From positions 1-20,999 of IMG/VR virus record IMGVR_UViG_3300030106_006336: a stretch of DNA of 20,999 nucleotides, one strand, 5' to 3'. The notes under the pieces were generated by a model. That model saw only the letters and a list, made by a program, of their open reading frames with translations, was not told the DNA's origin and did no database searches. Made by a program: the position numbers and the translations under genes. The stretch comes from a virus. Shown here piece after piece: positions 19,853 through 20,999 of this stretch. Position 1 is the first letter of the stretch. The number at the start of each line of letters is the position of its first letter.

Positions 19853-20999
19853 ATGGCTGGTATTATTGAAAGATTGACCGAAGGTGTTGTCAATCGTGAT
19901 ATGCGTGCCGAAGGTCACGCCCTACTGTCAAAGTGGGAAAAGACTGGACTCTTAGAAGGACTCGGTGATGAGCGCACCAAGAATGGTATGGCTCGTCTTC
20001 TTGAGAACCAAGCTAAGGAGCTTCTTCGCGAAGCAACCGCCATGAACGCTGGTGATGTGCAAGGTTTTGCTGCCGTCGCATTCCCTATCGTTCGTCGCGT
20101 TTTCGCAGGCTTGATCGCAAACGATCTTGTTTCTGTACAACCTATGAGCCTCCCAAGTGGACTCATTTTCTTCCTTGACTTCACATTCTCAGAAGATCTT
20201 GGTGGAGATGGAACACAAATTGGTAAGCTTGGTAACGTTGCTGGAAAATCCATCTACGGTACTGATCGAGTTGGTGCTGAAATCACCGGCGGTGTTGACA
20301 TTGTTGACGTCCGTGGTGGTGACCTTTCTGGTCCACGCGCTTCCGCTCGCGGTTACGCTTATGGCTCTCCAAGTGGTTCGGACGCATCTGTTGTAGGTGT
20401 TTACGTCACTGGTGCTGCTATTTTCCCAAGCATGACCAACCTTGATAGAAAGTTAATCGAATTCGATCCTGACCTTCTTTCACATGATGATGGCACTGGT
20501 ACTGCCACACACGCATATGCAGTTATCGCAATCTCTGCATCTGCTCTTGATCAGCTTGATCTGGACAACTTGTCCGCTATTACCTCTTCTGCCACAACTA
20601 CAGTAAGCGCTGCAGACATGTTGGCTGGTGAGACTGGTAAGACAAGAATTGTTGGTAATGGTGCACGTCTTGTACGTCGTCTGACCCGCCCAGTTCCAGA
20701 GGGTATCGCTTCAAGCCTTAAGATTGGTTTGGACGATGCTACCGCTGGTGATTCAATCCTTCTTACTTGGGTTGGTAGAACCGGTTCTGCTGCTGATGAG
20801 GTCCGTGTGACTGGTGCTAACCTTGGTCAGGACGGTGCTCCCGCGCCTACTAAGGCGATGAGTGCTTCTTGTACTTGGTTGTTCCCACAAACCGACGACT
20901 TCTCCAATGGTGATAACTCCATTGGTTCTGTCCAAGGTACTACAGTTTGGGGCCTTGAAGGTCAAGCAGACATTCCTGAGATTGACATCAAGGTTGACA
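19853..20999 (+). CDS. gp23: Major capsid protein (T4 gp23-like), 5' part
   Basis: The frame is open from ATG 19853 to the window end, 382 codons, with AAGGAG 10 bases upstream. It begins MAGIIERLTEGVVNRDMRAE and contains the signatures of T4-like major capsid proteins: KWEKTGLLEGL (28-38), FPIVRRVFAGLIANDLVSVQ (77-96), QPMSLPSGLIFFLDF (96-110). The N-terminal 60 residues are helical and would be the propeptide; LLRE-A (57-61) fits the T4 protease rule and lies close to the T4 gp23 cut at residue 65. A serine/glycine-rich stretch follows around 125-160. T4 gp23 has 521 residues, so about a quarter or more is missing here. Codon use favours highly expressed forms (about 8 of 12 Asn codons are AAC). 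Confidence 0.96.
   Translation, partial: MAGIIERLTEGVVNRDMRAEGHALLSKWEKTGLLEGLGDERTKNGMARLLENQAKELLREATAMNAGDVQGFAAVAFPIVRRVFAGLIANDLVSVQPMSLPSGLIFFLDFTFSEDLGGDGTQIGKLGNVAGKSIYGTDRVGAEITGGVDIVDVRGGDLSGPRASARGYAYGSPSGSDASVVGVYVTGAAIFPSMTNLDRKLIEFDPDLLSHDDGTGTATHAYAVIAISASALDQLDLDNLSAITSSATTTVSAADMLAGETGKTRIVGNGARLVRRLTRPVPEGIASSLKIGLDDATAGDSILLTWVGRTGSAADEVRVTGANLGQDGAPAPTKAMSASCTWLFPQTDDFSNGDNSIGSVQGTTVWGLEGQADIPEIDIKVD

Noticed and set aside
1-20999. tRNA genes, insertion sequences, attachment sites or an origin
   Set aside because: Gaps total only a few hundred bases and hold none that I can recognise; no transposase or integrase is encoded.

Overview
The window is a gene-dense stretch of a tailed phage genome (Caudoviricetes) with a T4-like head module. 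All 28 supported genes lie on the + strand, most overlap or sit within a few bases of each other, and many start at ATGA, TAATG or GTG junctions. I recognise the large terminase (3661-5244), portal (5253-7238), T4-type prohead protease (9528-10133), scaffold/core protein (18521-19834) and the start of the major capsid protein (19853 to the window end). Their style, and the small companion genes around them, resemble the distant T4-like myoviruses known mostly from marine samples. The host cannot be named from this sequence.

Layout. (1) 1-3664: small genes, including a probable lysis cassette (holin-like membrane protein, N-anchored coiled-coil protein, signal-peptide coiled-coil protein with a C-terminal membrane segment), a zinc-ribbon protein and three unassigned genes. 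(2) 3661-10133: terminase, portal, three helical or structural unknowns, a three-helix membrane protein with a CPMC motif, a possible 29-residue gene, and the protease. The tail sheath and tube genes that separate terminase and portal in T4 are not between them here. (3) 10126-12192: two probable head-core genes, then a clear homologue of ribosomal protein bS21. (4) 12234-18414: a 6-kb block of five virion or fibre-like genes. Three neighbours share a C-terminal beta module, and the last is an 851-residue fibre-like protein with internal duplications. (5) 18521-20999: scaffold and major capsid protein.

Regulation. Genes before 12192 have essentially no gaps. From there on there are real intergenic gaps, and four of them hold the sequence CTATTTA (five copies), usually about 20-30 bases before a start codon. 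I propose this as the phage late-promoter core. A strong intrinsic terminator (15796-15828) lies just before one copy, so transcription appears to stop and restart inside the fibre block. The 474-residue gene just before that terminator has a nested RNA hairpin leader, a strong ribosome binding site and strongly biased codon use, all signs of very high expression.

How the genes fit together. Scaffold, portal and protease build the prohead, the protease matures scaffold and capsid, and terminase fills the head. Several unknown proteins carry short end motifs (FLxE-like near the N terminus, LAGIN at the C terminus) that may route them into the prohead core. The bS21 gene in the late block suggests the phage adjusts host ribosomes while virion proteins are being made.
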